From an uncultured Oscillospiraceae bacterium (GTDB lineage: Bacteria > Bacillota > Clostridia > Oscillospirales > Oscillospiraceae), in assembly GCA_910583885.1 (NCBI GenBank), contig CAJUAC010000088.1, positions 1 to 8,698 of the forward strand: a stretch of DNA of 8,698 nt, written 5' to 3'. Below the pieces are notes generated by a model, which worked only from the letters and a program-made list of their open reading frames with translations, was not told the origin of the DNA and made no database searches. Both the position numbers and the translations under genes were made by a program. Of the stretch, positions 1-7,842 are shown in pieces; within the stretch, counting starts at the first letter, position 1, and each line of letters begins with the position of its first letter.

Positions 1-1807
<1,807 letters not shown>

Positions 1808-1859
1808 GTAAATAACCTCTTTCCCTAGGCCGGTATATTCATAAAAAATCAGCCTGCTT

Positions 1860-1888
1860 ATTGTATTACAACTTTGTACGCATTTCAA
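1860..1888 (-). promoter_or_regulatory. Predicted sigma-A promoter of typA
   Basis: Read on the minus strand there is a -35 box TTGAAA (1883-1888), a 17-base spacer and a -10 box TACAAT (1860-1865). This puts the transcript start near 1853 and gives a 5' leader of about 45 bases before the TTG start codon of typA. Spacing is ideal and each box has one mismatch to consensus. This is a sequence-based prediction only. Confidence 0.65.
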
Positions 1889-1970
1889 CCCGCAACGTTG
1901 ACAATATTTTAACTTTTCCAGAAAAATTTCCCGGCGCATGTGATGAAAATCCGGCAGCCCGCCTGCTCAT

Positions 1971-2002
1971 CTGTAAACCAAAGAAAATATAAAGGTTGAC
2001 AA
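1971..2002 (+). promoter_or_regulatory. BirA (biotin repressor) operator upstream of bioY
   Basis: An imperfect dyad CTGTAAACC (1971-1979), 14-base AT-rich spacer, GGTTGACAA (1994-2002). The widely conserved BirA signal is TTGTAAACC, a 14-16 base spacer, GGTTTACAA, so each half-site here has one mismatch and the spacing fits. The right half-site contains the -35 box of the bioY promoter, so biotinyl-5'-AMP-loaded BirA would block RNA polymerase directly. The next gene is the biotin transporter component bioY, which supports the call independently. No birA gene is in the window. Confidence 0.78.
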
Positions 2003-2024
2003 CTTGCGCGTCCTGTGATAGAGT
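1996..2024 (+). promoter_or_regulatory. Predicted promoter of the bioY-DUF1284 unit
   Basis: A perfect -35 box TTGACA (1996-2001) is followed after 17 bases by TAGAGT (2019-2024), a weaker -10 that keeps T1, A2, A4 and T6 of the consensus. The expected transcript start is near 2031, about 45 bases before bioY. The -35 box is embedded in the right arm of the BirA dyad, as expected for a repressible promoter. The exact -10 hexamer is uncertain. Confidence 0.55.
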
Positions 2025-2076
2025 GGGGAGCAATCCCACCCAACAAAATCCAACACAAAAAAGGAGAGCCGCAGCT

Positions 2077-2625
2077 ATGGAACTGACCACAGCACGACTT
2101 CGCACCCGGGATCTGGCCTATATCGGGGTGTTTACCGCCCTGATGGCCGTCTGCTCCTGGATTTCCATCCCCACCACCGTCCCTTTCACCCTCCAGACCA
2201 TGGCGGTATTCCTGGCCGTCGGCATCCTGGGCGGCAAGCGGGGGACCCTGTCCGTCCTGGCGTTTATCCTGCTGGGGGCCGTGGGCGCACCGGTCTTCGC
2301 CGGTTTTTCCGGCGGGCCCAGCGTGCTGCTGGGCAGCACTGGGGGATATATCATCGGTTTCCTGTTTACCGCCCTGCTTATGTGGGCCATGGAGCGCTTC
2401 CTGGGGACAGGCCTCTGGGTACTGGGCTTGTCCATGGTGCTGGGCCTGCTGGTCTGCTATGCCTTCGGCTCCCTCTGGTTCCTGTGGGTCTACACCAGGA
2501 CTACCGGCGCTGTCACCCTGGCGGCCGTGCTGGGCTGGTGTGTGATCCCCTTCCTGGTACCTGACCTGATAAAGATCGGCCTCGCCCTCACCCTCACGAC
2601 CCAGCTGCGCCGCCATGTCAAGTGA
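2077..2625 (+). CDS. bioY: Biotin transporter BioY (ECF S component)
   Basis: Integral membrane substrate-binding (S) component for biotin. In the family it docks with the shared energy-coupling module (EcfT, EcfA, EcfA'), which is not in this window. The 182-residue protein has the usual length and about six hydrophobic segments, with the BioY signatures VPFTLQT (35-41), a GAPVFAGFSGGP stretch (70-81), STGGYIIGF (87-95) and PDLIK (162-166). Many relatives read GPTGGY where this one has GSTGGY, a mild difference. The start is ATG 2077, with GGAG at 2063-2066 placed 10 bases upstream; in-frame sequence further upstream runs through the promoter and is not coding. The stop overlaps the next gene by 11 bases. 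Regulation is predicted to be by BirA through the dyad at 1971-2002. Absence of bio synthesis genes next to it suggests a uptake role rather than biosynthesis at this locus. Confidence 0.95.
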   Translation: MELTTARLRTRDLAYIGVFTALMAVCSWISIPTTVPFTLQTMAVFLAVGILGGKRGTLSVLAFILLGAVGAPVFAGFSGGPSVLLGSTGGYIIGFLFTALLMWAMERFLGTGLWVLGLSMVLGLLVCYAFGSLWFLWVYTRTTGAVTLAAVLGWCVIPFLVPDLIKIGLALTLTTQLRRHVK

Positions 2626-3019
2626 ACCCCTGGCCCTGCGCCCCCACCACGGCATGTGCCTGGCCTATTTTGTGGGCCGCGGCTACAGCAGCGGTTTTAC
2701 CACCCACATGGGGCAGCTGCTGGAGGGGCTGGTAGTGGAGACCCCCGTGCGCCTGACCGCAGGGGTGGACGCGGTATGCGCCGCCTGCCCCAACAACAGC
2801 GGGGGCATATGCGATAAACCGGCCCAGGTGGCCGGCTACGATGAAGCTGTCCTAGCCATGTGCGGACTGGCAGAGGGGGACGTGCTCCCCTTCGGAACGT
2901 TCACCCGCCTTGTCCAGGATCGTATCCTGGCCCCCGGCCTGCGCCGGGAGATCTGCGGCGGCTGCCAGTGGAGCGGCATTTGCGATACCCAGCCCAGCCG
3001 GTGGGACAGCGGCTGCTGA
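2615..3019 (+). CDS. DUF1284 domain protein, cysteine-rich, function unknown
   Basis: A 134-residue soluble protein recognisable as the DUF1284 family from its N-terminal LRPHHGMCLAYFVGRGYS block (residues 8-25) and paired cysteine clusters. There are nine cysteines: C15, then C55-x2-C58-x7-C66, C83, then C114-x2-C117-x5-C123, and a terminal C134. With H11 and H12 this looks like a metal or Fe-S binding protein, but the ligand is an inference and no biochemical function is established that I know of. The ATG at 2615 lies inside the end of bioY (11-base overlap in another frame), which implies translational coupling and one BirA-controlled transcript; there is no strong Shine-Dalgarno of its own. 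Starting here gives the short MSSEPLA lead before LRPHH that is typical of the family. A GC hairpin follows 7 bases after the stop. Confidence 0.85.
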   Translation: MSSEPLALRPHHGMCLAYFVGRGYSSGFTTHMGQLLEGLVVETPVRLTAGVDAVCAACPNNSGGICDKPAQVAGYDEAVLAMCGLAEGDVLPFGTFTRLVQDRILAPGLRREICGGCQWSGICDTQPSRWDSGC

Positions 3020-3025
3020 CGGGAA

Positions 3026-3050
3026 GGGCCGGGGCGCGGAGCCCCGGCCC
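3026..3050. terminator. GC-rich hairpin between convergent genes
   Basis: A perfect 10-base-pair stem, GGGCCGGGGC (3026-3035) with GCCCCGGCCC (3041-3050), around the 5-base loop GCGGA. It lies just after the DUF1284 stop and 48 bases beyond the stop of the oppositely oriented spoIID, so it could end both transcripts. There is no run of T on the plus-strand side (TCCATGTTGG follows) and only a weak TTCCC on the minus-strand side, so it may need Rho or act as an RNA 3'-end stabiliser. Confidence 0.6.
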
Positions 3051-3097
3051 TCCATGTTGGGCCCATCTATGGCAGTGTATGGGAAGCGCGTGCTGGA

Positions 3098-4132
3098 TTA
3101 CCGGTCCGGCGGCGTGTAGGCAGCCACATTGGCGCCTGTGTAGTACCAGGTAAGGATCTCCTGGTAGCCCATTCCACCGGCAGCCAGGGTGTTGGCCCCG
3201 TATTGGCTCATGCCCACGCCGTGGCCGTAGCCGGTGACGGAGAAGGTGACTTGATCCCCGTCAAAGGAGATGGTAAAGCAGGCGCTGCGCAGATCCAGGA
3301 TCGTCCGCAGCCGGTTGCCGCCCACCTCCACGCCTCCCACATCCAGGGAAGTTACCGTGCCGTTGGGCTGCTGCTGGATATTGGTAAACCAGTTGGAGGG
3401 GCTGCCGCCGAGATTGGCCTCCGGCAGGGCCTCTGCCAGCCGCCCCTTCAGTTCAGCTGCCTGGAAGCTGGCAGTGGATTGATAGTTGGGGACGGTTTCC
3501 CCATTCTCCGGCGTATCCACGCTCTGGAGGTACGGGAGGCTGGCACTCCACACATCGGCGGCATCCTGGGTCGCCCCGGCGGAGGAGGAGTGGAACACCG
3601 CCAGCACGGGCCTGCCCCCGTAGAGGATACACTCCCCATCCGTCTCCGCCACAGCCTGGTGCAGCTTGGCTTCATAGGCCGCCGCCTGCTCCCCCCATCC
3701 GGCGGCGGCCTCCTCGTAGGTTTTGTAAGCCTGGCAGCAGGTGATATCATCGCAGGCATCCGCCTCCGGGTGGTTGGCGCTGCCGCCATTGGCCATTTTA
3801 TATAAGGTATAGGTCCGGGCCGCTACGGCCTGGGCCTTTAATGCCTCCACCTCAAAGGAGGCGGGCATCTCCGCGCGCACCACGCCCAGCAGGTAGGTCC
3901 CCATGTCCATCTGCTGGAGCTTCCCGCCCACCAGGACATTGAGGGCTGTGCCCGCGTCGGCGTCCCCAGCTGGCTGGGGGGGCACTGGATCCTCCGGCGG
4001 GGCAGGGCGGTCCGCCGCAGGGGGGATATCCTCCCCCTCCGGCTCCAGGGCAAGGGAGGGCTCCCCCCACAGCCAGGGCAGGAAAAAGAGCAGAAAAATC
4101 AAAAAAAACGAACAGGCAATGTGTTTTCCCAT
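3098..4132 (-). CDS. spoIID: Stage II sporulation protein D (SpoIID), septal lytic transglycosylase
   Basis: Membrane-anchored peptidoglycan glycan-strand cleaving enzyme that works with SpoIIM and SpoIIP during engulfment of the forespore. The 344-residue length matches B. subtilis SpoIID (343). Residues 8-22 form the N-terminal membrane anchor. An acidic, proline-rich linker (about 30-60) precedes the SpoIID domain, which has RAEMPASFEVEALKAQAVAA at 86-105 with catalytic E88 and the C-terminal GYGHGVGMSQYGA motif (301-313). A zinc-type cluster is seen at H121, C127, C132 and C133. The ATG at 4132 is supported by GGAGGGAGG 8-9 bases upstream. Unlike Bacillus, neither murA nor spoIIQ is adjacent; the gene stands alone, divergent from an unknown membrane protein. 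Sigma-E control is expected from the family but I see only a poor match upstream. A SpoIID/LytB-family paralogue with a vegetative role is less likely, given the anchor and length. Confidence 0.93.
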   Translation of the reverse strand: MGKHIACSFFLIFLLFFLPWLWGEPSLALEPEGEDIPPAADRPAPPEDPVPPQPAGDADAGTALNVLVGGKLQQMDMGTYLLGVVRAEMPASFEVEALKAQAVAARTYTLYKMANGGSANHPEADACDDITCCQAYKTYEEAAAGWGEQAAAYEAKLHQAVAETDGECILYGGRPVLAVFHSSSAGATQDAADVWSASLPYLQSVDTPENGETVPNYQSTASFQAAELKGRLAEALPEANLGGSPSNWFTNIQQQPNGTVTSLDVGGVEVGGNRLRTILDLRSACFTISFDGDQVTFSVTGYGHGVGMSQYGANTLAAGGMGYQEILTWYYTGANVAAYTPPDR

Positions 4133-4214
4133 GGATGGCGCCTCCCTCCGCAGATCGCGGGACGGCCCGCCGCCCCGCTCCCTAACAGCTTATGCCCCGC
4201 TTGTCCAAAAAATG

Positions 4215-4243
4215 ATGACAAATCCGCCGGGACGTGTTATACT
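4215..4243 (+). promoter_or_regulatory. Predicted extended -10 promoter for the 4288 membrane protein
   Basis: ATGACA (4215-4220), a 17-base spacer and TATACT (4238-4243), with TGT immediately before the -10 (extended -10). Five of six bases match in each box. The transcript would begin near 4250, about 38 bases ahead of the ATG at 4288. It reads away from spoIID, so the two genes appear to have separate promoters in the same 155-base gap. Confidence 0.65.
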
Positions 4244-4287
4244 GTTGGCTGAACATAATTTTTCCCGTGAAAGGGTGTGCTGAATGG

Positions 4288-5043
4288 ATGCATAAGATTT
4301 TTTGGCAGCGGGCCGGACGCCTCTGGGTCCAGGGCCTGCTGCTGTTCGCCCTCCGCCTGGTCCAGAACCGGACCGGCTTTGACCCGGAGACGGGCCTCTC
4401 ACTCCCCTCTGTACCAGGCACGGTCCTGGCGGCAGCCCTGGTGGTATGCGCTGTGGCGGAGGCGGTACTCAGCCTTCGGCTGAGCGGGGAGCAAGCCCGC
4501 TTTACAGACCAGTTTGCCCTGCCGGAACGGGAGCTCCCCTTGATGGTGGTGGGGTGCTTCCTGATATCCGCCGGGGGCGTATTGCTGCTGCTGGGTGCGC
4601 TGCCCCAGCAGGGGATCGCCGCCATGACTGCCGGCCTGCTGGCTGTAGCCGTCGGCGGGGGCTTCCTGCTGCTGCTCCGGCAGGTGCGGGCCGGTGGGGA
4701 GCCATCGGTATTTTATGCACTGCCGTCCATGTTCTTTGCCGTATTCTTTGTGCTGGCTGTCTATCTCCCGGAGGAGAGCAACCCGGTGCTGGCCCGCTTC
4801 TATGTGCCGGTGCTGGCTGCGGCCCTGACCGCCTATGCCTTCTCCCATCTGGCTGGGTTCCTGCGCAGGGAGAGCAGCCCCCGGTCCTTTGTCCGTGCGG
4901 CGGATCTGGCGGTGCTGCTGTGCCTGGCCGCCCTGGCGGACGCGCTGGCCCAGCCCTGCTATCTCCTGCTCTATGGCGGATGCGCCCTGCTGCTGTCCAT
5001 GTTCCTGCTCCTGCGCCGGGACATCGCCCGGGCGGATACATGA
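4288..5043 (+). CDS. Polytopic membrane protein of unknown function
   Basis: I do not recognise a named family. The 251-residue product is strongly hydrophobic, with roughly seven predicted membrane segments near residues 42-64, 84-105, 109-130, 142-162, 170-192, 205-222 and 225-243, and a basic C-terminus (LLRRDIARADT). The N-terminus is basic (HKIFWQRAGRLW) and is followed by a short semi-hydrophobic stretch and a polar segment containing NRTGFDPETGLSLP (27-40), which could be a conserved surface motif. No transporter signature, ATPase motif or catalytic triad is visible. ATG 4288 is preferred, with AAAGGG at 4270-4275 upstream, though the 12-base spacing is long; an in-frame GTG at 4267 (seven residues longer) is possible. 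It sits between the divergent spoIID and the PTS operon, and its strong own promoter suggests an independent transcript. Codon use resembles that of its neighbours, so recent transfer is not indicated. Confidence 0.8.
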   Translation: MHKIFWQRAGRLWVQGLLLFALRLVQNRTGFDPETGLSLPSVPGTVLAAALVVCAVAEAVLSLRLSGEQARFTDQFALPERELPLMVVGCFLISAGGVLLLLGALPQQGIAAMTAGLLAVAVGGGFLLLLRQVRAGGEPSVFYALPSMFFAVFFVLAVYLPEESNPVLARFYVPVLAAALTAYAFSHLAGFLRRESSPRSFVRAADLAVLLCLAALADALAQPCYLLLYGGCALLLSMFLLLRRDIARADT

Positions 5044-5116
5044 GTACCCGCTATTCCGATTTTCCATTGGCTAAAGTATACAATTTTATCGGTTAAAGAT
5101 TGTTATTTTATACGCA
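5044..5116. other. AT-rich gap after the membrane protein, no feature resolved
   Basis: This is the first part of the 226-base non-coding gap up to licT. It is much richer in A and T than the flanking genes. I found no convincing intrinsic terminator for the upstream gene: the only complement, CCGAT with ATCGG (5056-5060 and 5089-5093), is 5 base pairs around a 28-base loop. I also saw no catabolite-repression (cre) box I would defend. Confidence 0.4.
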
Positions 5117-5145
5117 TTGACATTTTTGCGCTGCCTCTATATAAT
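5117..5145 (+). promoter_or_regulatory. Consensus sigma-A promoter of the licT-PTS-GH4 operon
   Basis: A perfect -35 TTGACA (5117-5122), exactly 17 bases, and a perfect -10 TATAAT (5140-5145). Transcription should begin near 5152, giving a leader of about 118 bases that contains the RAT and terminator. A full-consensus, apparently unrepressed promoter fits a system in which control is exerted after initiation by antitermination. Confidence 0.88.
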
Positions 5146-5169
5146 AATCCCCGTAAAAATACTTAGATT

Positions 5170-5198
5170 GTCGTGTTACTGTTCAATCAGGCATGAGT
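5170..5198 (+). promoter_or_regulatory. RAT: ribonucleic antiterminator site bound by LicT
   Basis: The leader contains GTTACTG (5175-5181), a 6-base apical loop TTCAAT (5182-5187) and CAGGCA (5188-5193), the conserved core of RAT hairpins recognised by SacT/SacY/LicT/BglG co-antiterminator domains. Its 3' half (5190-5198) is the beginning of the left arm of the terminator hairpin, so the two structures exclude each other, as in the bgl and sac systems. The basal GG/CC clamp of typical Bacillus RATs is replaced here by potential G-U and U-G pairs (5170/5198, 5171/5197). The licT gene immediately downstream encodes the likely binding protein. Confidence 0.8.
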
Positions 5199-5239
5199 TC
5201 ACAAATGGGCATACCATTTTTGAATTCATGCCCTTTTTT
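5190..5239 (+). terminator. Leader intrinsic terminator, mutually exclusive with the RAT
   Basis: The outer stem of 11 pairs, GGCATGAGTTC (5190-5200) with GAATTCATGCC (5222-5232), has a single G-U wobble. Inside it a second stem AAATGG (5203-5208) with CCATTT (5214-5219) closes a GCATA loop, making one long nearly continuous hairpin. A run of six T follows (5234-5239). This is a classic intrinsic terminator 31 bases before the licT start codon. Binding of LicT to the RAT would sequester 5190-5198 and permit read-through. Confidence 0.88.
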
Positions 5240-5269
5240 GCTGTGTGGTATGTTAAAGAGGGGTTTGTT

Positions 5270-6085
5270 GTGCAGTCGATTAAAGTTTTTAATAACAACG
5301 CGGTCTCCACCGTGATGCCGGACGGGCGGGAGGCCATTGTGCTGGGGAAGGGGATCGGTTTCAACAAGCGCCCCGGCGACACCATCAGCGAGCACCTGAT
5401 CGAGAAGGTCTACTATGTGCAAAACGAGATGCAGACCAAGTTCCTCCAGATGCTCCAGGACGTGCGCCCGGATGTGATGAAGGCCGCCGAGCGGATCATC
5501 GCTATGGCGGAGCAGGACGGCTTCAGCCTGAGCAACCAGGCTACGATCTCCCTGATTGACCATATCAGCTTCGCCATTGAGCGGCAGAGCAGCGGCCTGG
5601 CCCTGCCCAACCTGCTGCTGAGCGAGACGCAGCTGCTCTACCGGCGGGAGTATGCACTGGGCCTGCGCTCGCTGGGCATCATCCGGGAGTGCTGCGGCGT
5701 GACGCTGCCGGATGACGAGGCGGGGTATATCGCCCTGCACCTGATTGCCATCTCCGTGGATCAGAACGCGGCCTATGATATCCTCAAGTTTGTCAAGGGG
5801 ACCCTGGATATCATTAAGGAGACCTATCACGTGACGCTGGACAGCGAAAATATCGACACCATGCGGCTGATTACCCACCTGAAGTTCCTGGCGCAGCGCA
5901 TCTTCCAGAACAGCAGCTGGGAGGACGAGGGGATGGGCGGGATGTATGAAATGCTCATTGACTACCATCCTAAGAACCGGGAGTGCCTGGAGCGCCTGGA
6001 TGAGTACTGCCGCAGCGCCTTTGGCTACTCCCTCAACCAGCAGGAGAAGTTCTATCTCCTGGTACACCTGACCAAGGGCTTCTGA
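5270..6085 (+). CDS. licT: BglG/LicT-family transcriptional antiterminator
   Basis: RNA-binding antiterminator controlled by PTS phosphorylation. The 271-residue protein has an N-terminal co-antiterminator RNA-binding domain (about 1-57, beginning MQSIKVFNNNAVSTV), PRD1 (about 65-170) and PRD2 (about 172-271). All four regulatory histidines expected from B. subtilis LicT are present: H98 in IDHISFAIER, H157 in GYIALHLIA, H203 in ITHLKFLAQR and H266 in LLVHLTKG. In the family, EII phosphorylates PRD1 to inhibit and HPr phosphorylates PRD2 to activate. The start is GTG 5270 with GAGGGG at 5258-5263, 6 bases away; the longer open frame upstream runs through the promoter and terminator and is not coding. 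The gene lies behind its own RAT/terminator, so it should be autoregulated, and is followed after 89 bases by the permease. The family name is secure; the choice of licT as symbol is by similarity. Confidence 0.93.
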   Translation: MQSIKVFNNNAVSTVMPDGREAIVLGKGIGFNKRPGDTISEHLIEKVYYVQNEMQTKFLQMLQDVRPDVMKAAERIIAMAEQDGFSLSNQATISLIDHISFAIERQSSGLALPNLLLSETQLLYRREYALGLRSLGIIRECCGVTLPDDEAGYIALHLIAISVDQNAAYDILKFVKGTLDIIKETYHVTLDSENIDTMRLITHLKFLAQRIFQNSSWEDEGMGGMYEMLIDYHPKNRECLERLDEYCRSAFGYSLNQQEKFYLLVHLTKGF

Positions 6086-6174
6086 CAAGCCCTCCACGGC
6101 CCGCCCTGCGGCCCCGTGTTGAAATAGATTGGCATTCCCCCAAAAACCATACTATGGAAGGAGATACCAACAAA

Positions 6175-7791
6175 ATGAAAGACAAAGTCATGGGCGCACT
6201 GGAAAAGTTCGCCAAGGCAATGGTACAGCCGTTGATGTACCTGTCCGCTGCGGGCATCCTGATTGTCGTTGGTGTGCTGCTGACCAACAGCACCATCACC
6301 AACCTGCTGCCCTTCCTCAAGTGGGGCCCCATCCAGATGTTTGGGCAGACGCTCTACAACGCCGTGATGGCGATTATCAACAACCTGAGCGTCGTCTTCG
6401 TCATCGGGCTGCCGGCCGCGCTGGCCAAGAACGAAAAGCACCGGGCCGCCCTGATCGGGTTTATGACCTACCTGATGTACCTCATCAGCTCCAACACCCT
6501 GCTCAGCCTCACCGGCGGGCTGGCCGAGGAGCAGCCCATGCTGGGCCTGTTCGGCACCGGCCAGGCCAAGATCCTGGGCATCCAGTGCGTGGATATGGGC
6601 GTGTTCGGCGGCATCATCCTGGGCTGTATCGTAGGCTACGTCTTCAACCGCACCTTCCAGAAGCGCTTTAAGGGCGCAATGCAGATCTATTCCGGCGCAA
6701 ACTTCTCCTTTATGTGCCTGGTGCTGGTGGCGATCCTCTTCGCCCTGATCACCAACGCGGCCTGGCCTGTGGTACAGGGCTGGATCAGCGCCCTGGGCGG
6801 CGTCATCAAGGGGACAGGGGCATTCGGGCTGTTCCTCTATGGGTTCCTGGAGCGGTTCCTCCTGCCCACCGGCCTGCACCACCTGGTCTATACGCCGTTC
6901 CAATTCTCCGACCTGGGCGGCGTGCTGACGATGGGCGATACGGCAATTGCCGGCGCTTACCCCATTGTCATGGCCGAGATGAACATGCCGGTAGAGCGCT
7001 TCTCCGAGAGCATCTATTACATGGCCATCGGCTTTACCAAGATGTTCGGCTATATCGGTATCGGCGGCGCTTTCATCTATACCTCCTATCCCGAAAACCG
7101 CAAGAAGACCGCCTCCACCATCATCCCCCTGGTGGTCACTGCCTCCCTTGCCGGCATCACCGAGCCCATTGACTTCATGTTTATCTTTGCCGCCCCCCTG
7201 CTCTATGCCATCCACGCCGTCATCGCGGGCCTCTTCATCGCCATGCTGAAGGTCTTTGACATCGTCGCCCTGTGGAACGGCAACCTGCTGGCCAGCATCG
7301 TCACCAATATCGCCAACGCCAGCAAGGGTAACCATGTCCCCATGATGTTCGTCATGGGTGCGCTCCAGGCCCTGGTATACTTTGTGGTGTTCACCGCCCT
7401 GATTAAGAAGTTCCGCTACCACACCCCCGGCCGCGAGGGCGATCCCCTGCCCGCCAGTGCTGCGGCCGTGCAGGCCCAGGCGGCCCAGCAGCCCAGCCAG
7501 GCTGCTAAGGCGAAGAAGGCAGCCCCCGTCGGCGCCGGTGCGCTGGATGGCGGCGGCACCGCCATGGACATCATCGAGGGCCTGGGCGGCAAGGCCAATA
7601 TCACAACAGTGGAAAACTGCATCACCCGCCTGCGGGTGAGCCTGAAGGACCCCTCCCTTCTCCAGGAGGCCCTCATCAATAAGACGGCGAACCGGGGGAT
7701 TGTCAAGAAGGGGAACGATATCCAAATTATCTACGGCCTCCAGGTGGCGGATGTGCGCCGCGCCGTGGAGGAGCAGCTTGCCCAGCTCTGA
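6175..7791 (+). CDS. PTS EIICB permease, glucose/maltose family (alpha-glucoside type)
   Basis: Membrane permease that imports a sugar and phosphorylates it at C6. In 538 residues it shows an EIIC domain (about 8-412) with many membrane helices, the LLPTGLHHLVYTPFQF segment (229-244) and the GITEP substrate-site motif (327-331, E330). A 45-residue Ala/Gln/Pro/Lys-rich linker (about 415-460) leads to an EIIB domain (about 462-538) with the phosphorylated cysteine C482 in TTVENCITRLRV. There is no EIIA domain, so a glucose-type EIIA must act in trans. The ATG at 6175 is chosen because AAGGAG (6158-6163) lies 11 bases upstream; an in-frame ATG at 6154 would precede that ribosome site. No RAT or terminator is seen in the 89-base gap after licT, so the genes are probably co-transcribed. 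The GH4 partner downstream points to an alpha-glucoside substrate (MalX/GlvC-like) rather than glucose; the exact sugar cannot be read from sequence. Confidence 0.92.
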   Translation: MKDKVMGALEKFAKAMVQPLMYLSAAGILIVVGVLLTNSTITNLLPFLKWGPIQMFGQTLYNAVMAIINNLSVVFVIGLPAALAKNEKHRAALIGFMTYLMYLISSNTLLSLTGGLAEEQPMLGLFGTGQAKILGIQCVDMGVFGGIILGCIVGYVFNRTFQKRFKGAMQIYSGANFSFMCLVLVAILFALITNAAWPVVQGWISALGGVIKGTGAFGLFLYGFLERFLLPTGLHHLVYTPFQFSDLGGVLTMGDTAIAGAYPIVMAEMNMPVERFSESIYYMAIGFTKMFGYIGIGGAFIYTSYPENRKKTASTIIPLVVTASLAGITEPIDFMFIFAAPLLYAIHAVIAGLFIAMLKVFDIVALWNGNLLASIVTNIANASKGNHVPMMFVMGALQALVYFVVFTALIKKFRYHTPGREGDPLPASAAAVQAQAAQQPSQAAKAKKAAPVGAGALDGGGTAMDIIEGLGGKANITTVENCITRLRVSLKDPSLLQEALINKTANRGIVKKGNDIQIIYGLQVADVRRAVEEQLAQL

Positions 7792-7842
7792 TCCAAGGCA
7801 ATCCGGAACAACCCATCATGATGTGAGAAAGGAATGGAAGCT

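Noticed and set aside
1898..1925. Second TTGACA (1898-1903) upstream of the bioY promoter
   Set aside because: No acceptable -10 hexamer lies 16-18 bases downstream, and no matching dyad half makes it a second BirA site.
1909..2655. Minus-strand open frame (248 codons) covering bioY and its promoter
   Set aside because: It lies opposite BioY, a recognised family with operator, promoter and ribosome site, and its product resembles no protein.
4187..4218. Sigma-E-like promoter for spoIID on the minus strand (CATAAGCT near 4187-4194 with TCATCATT near 4211-4218)
   Set aside because: Sigma-E control is expected for spoIID, but the boxes match the CATACAAT / ATATT-type consensus only partly and the spacing is long, so I do not list it as a feature.
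5117..5269. N-terminal extension of licT to an upstream start
   Set aside because: The extension would translate the promoter, the RAT and the terminator. The conserved LicT start (MQSIKVFNNNAV) at GTG 5270 has a good ribosome site 6 bases away.
6086..6174. Possible internal promoter or second RAT between licT and the permease gene
   Set aside because: TTGAAA at 6119-6124 has no -10 at proper spacing (the nearest, CATACT, is 24 bases away), and no GTTACTG/CAGGCA pair or T-tract hairpin is present.
6052..7725. Long minus-strand open frame (557 codons) opposite the PTS permease
   Set aside because: Antisense shadow of a well-supported EIICB gene. The composition (Asp/Gly/His/Gln-rich) is that of a complement frame, and it also runs into the end of licT.
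7814..7823. Short palindrome CATCATGATG between the permease and GH4 genes
   Set aside because: Ten bases with no flanking symmetry or T-tract; expected by chance and too weak for an operator or terminator call.
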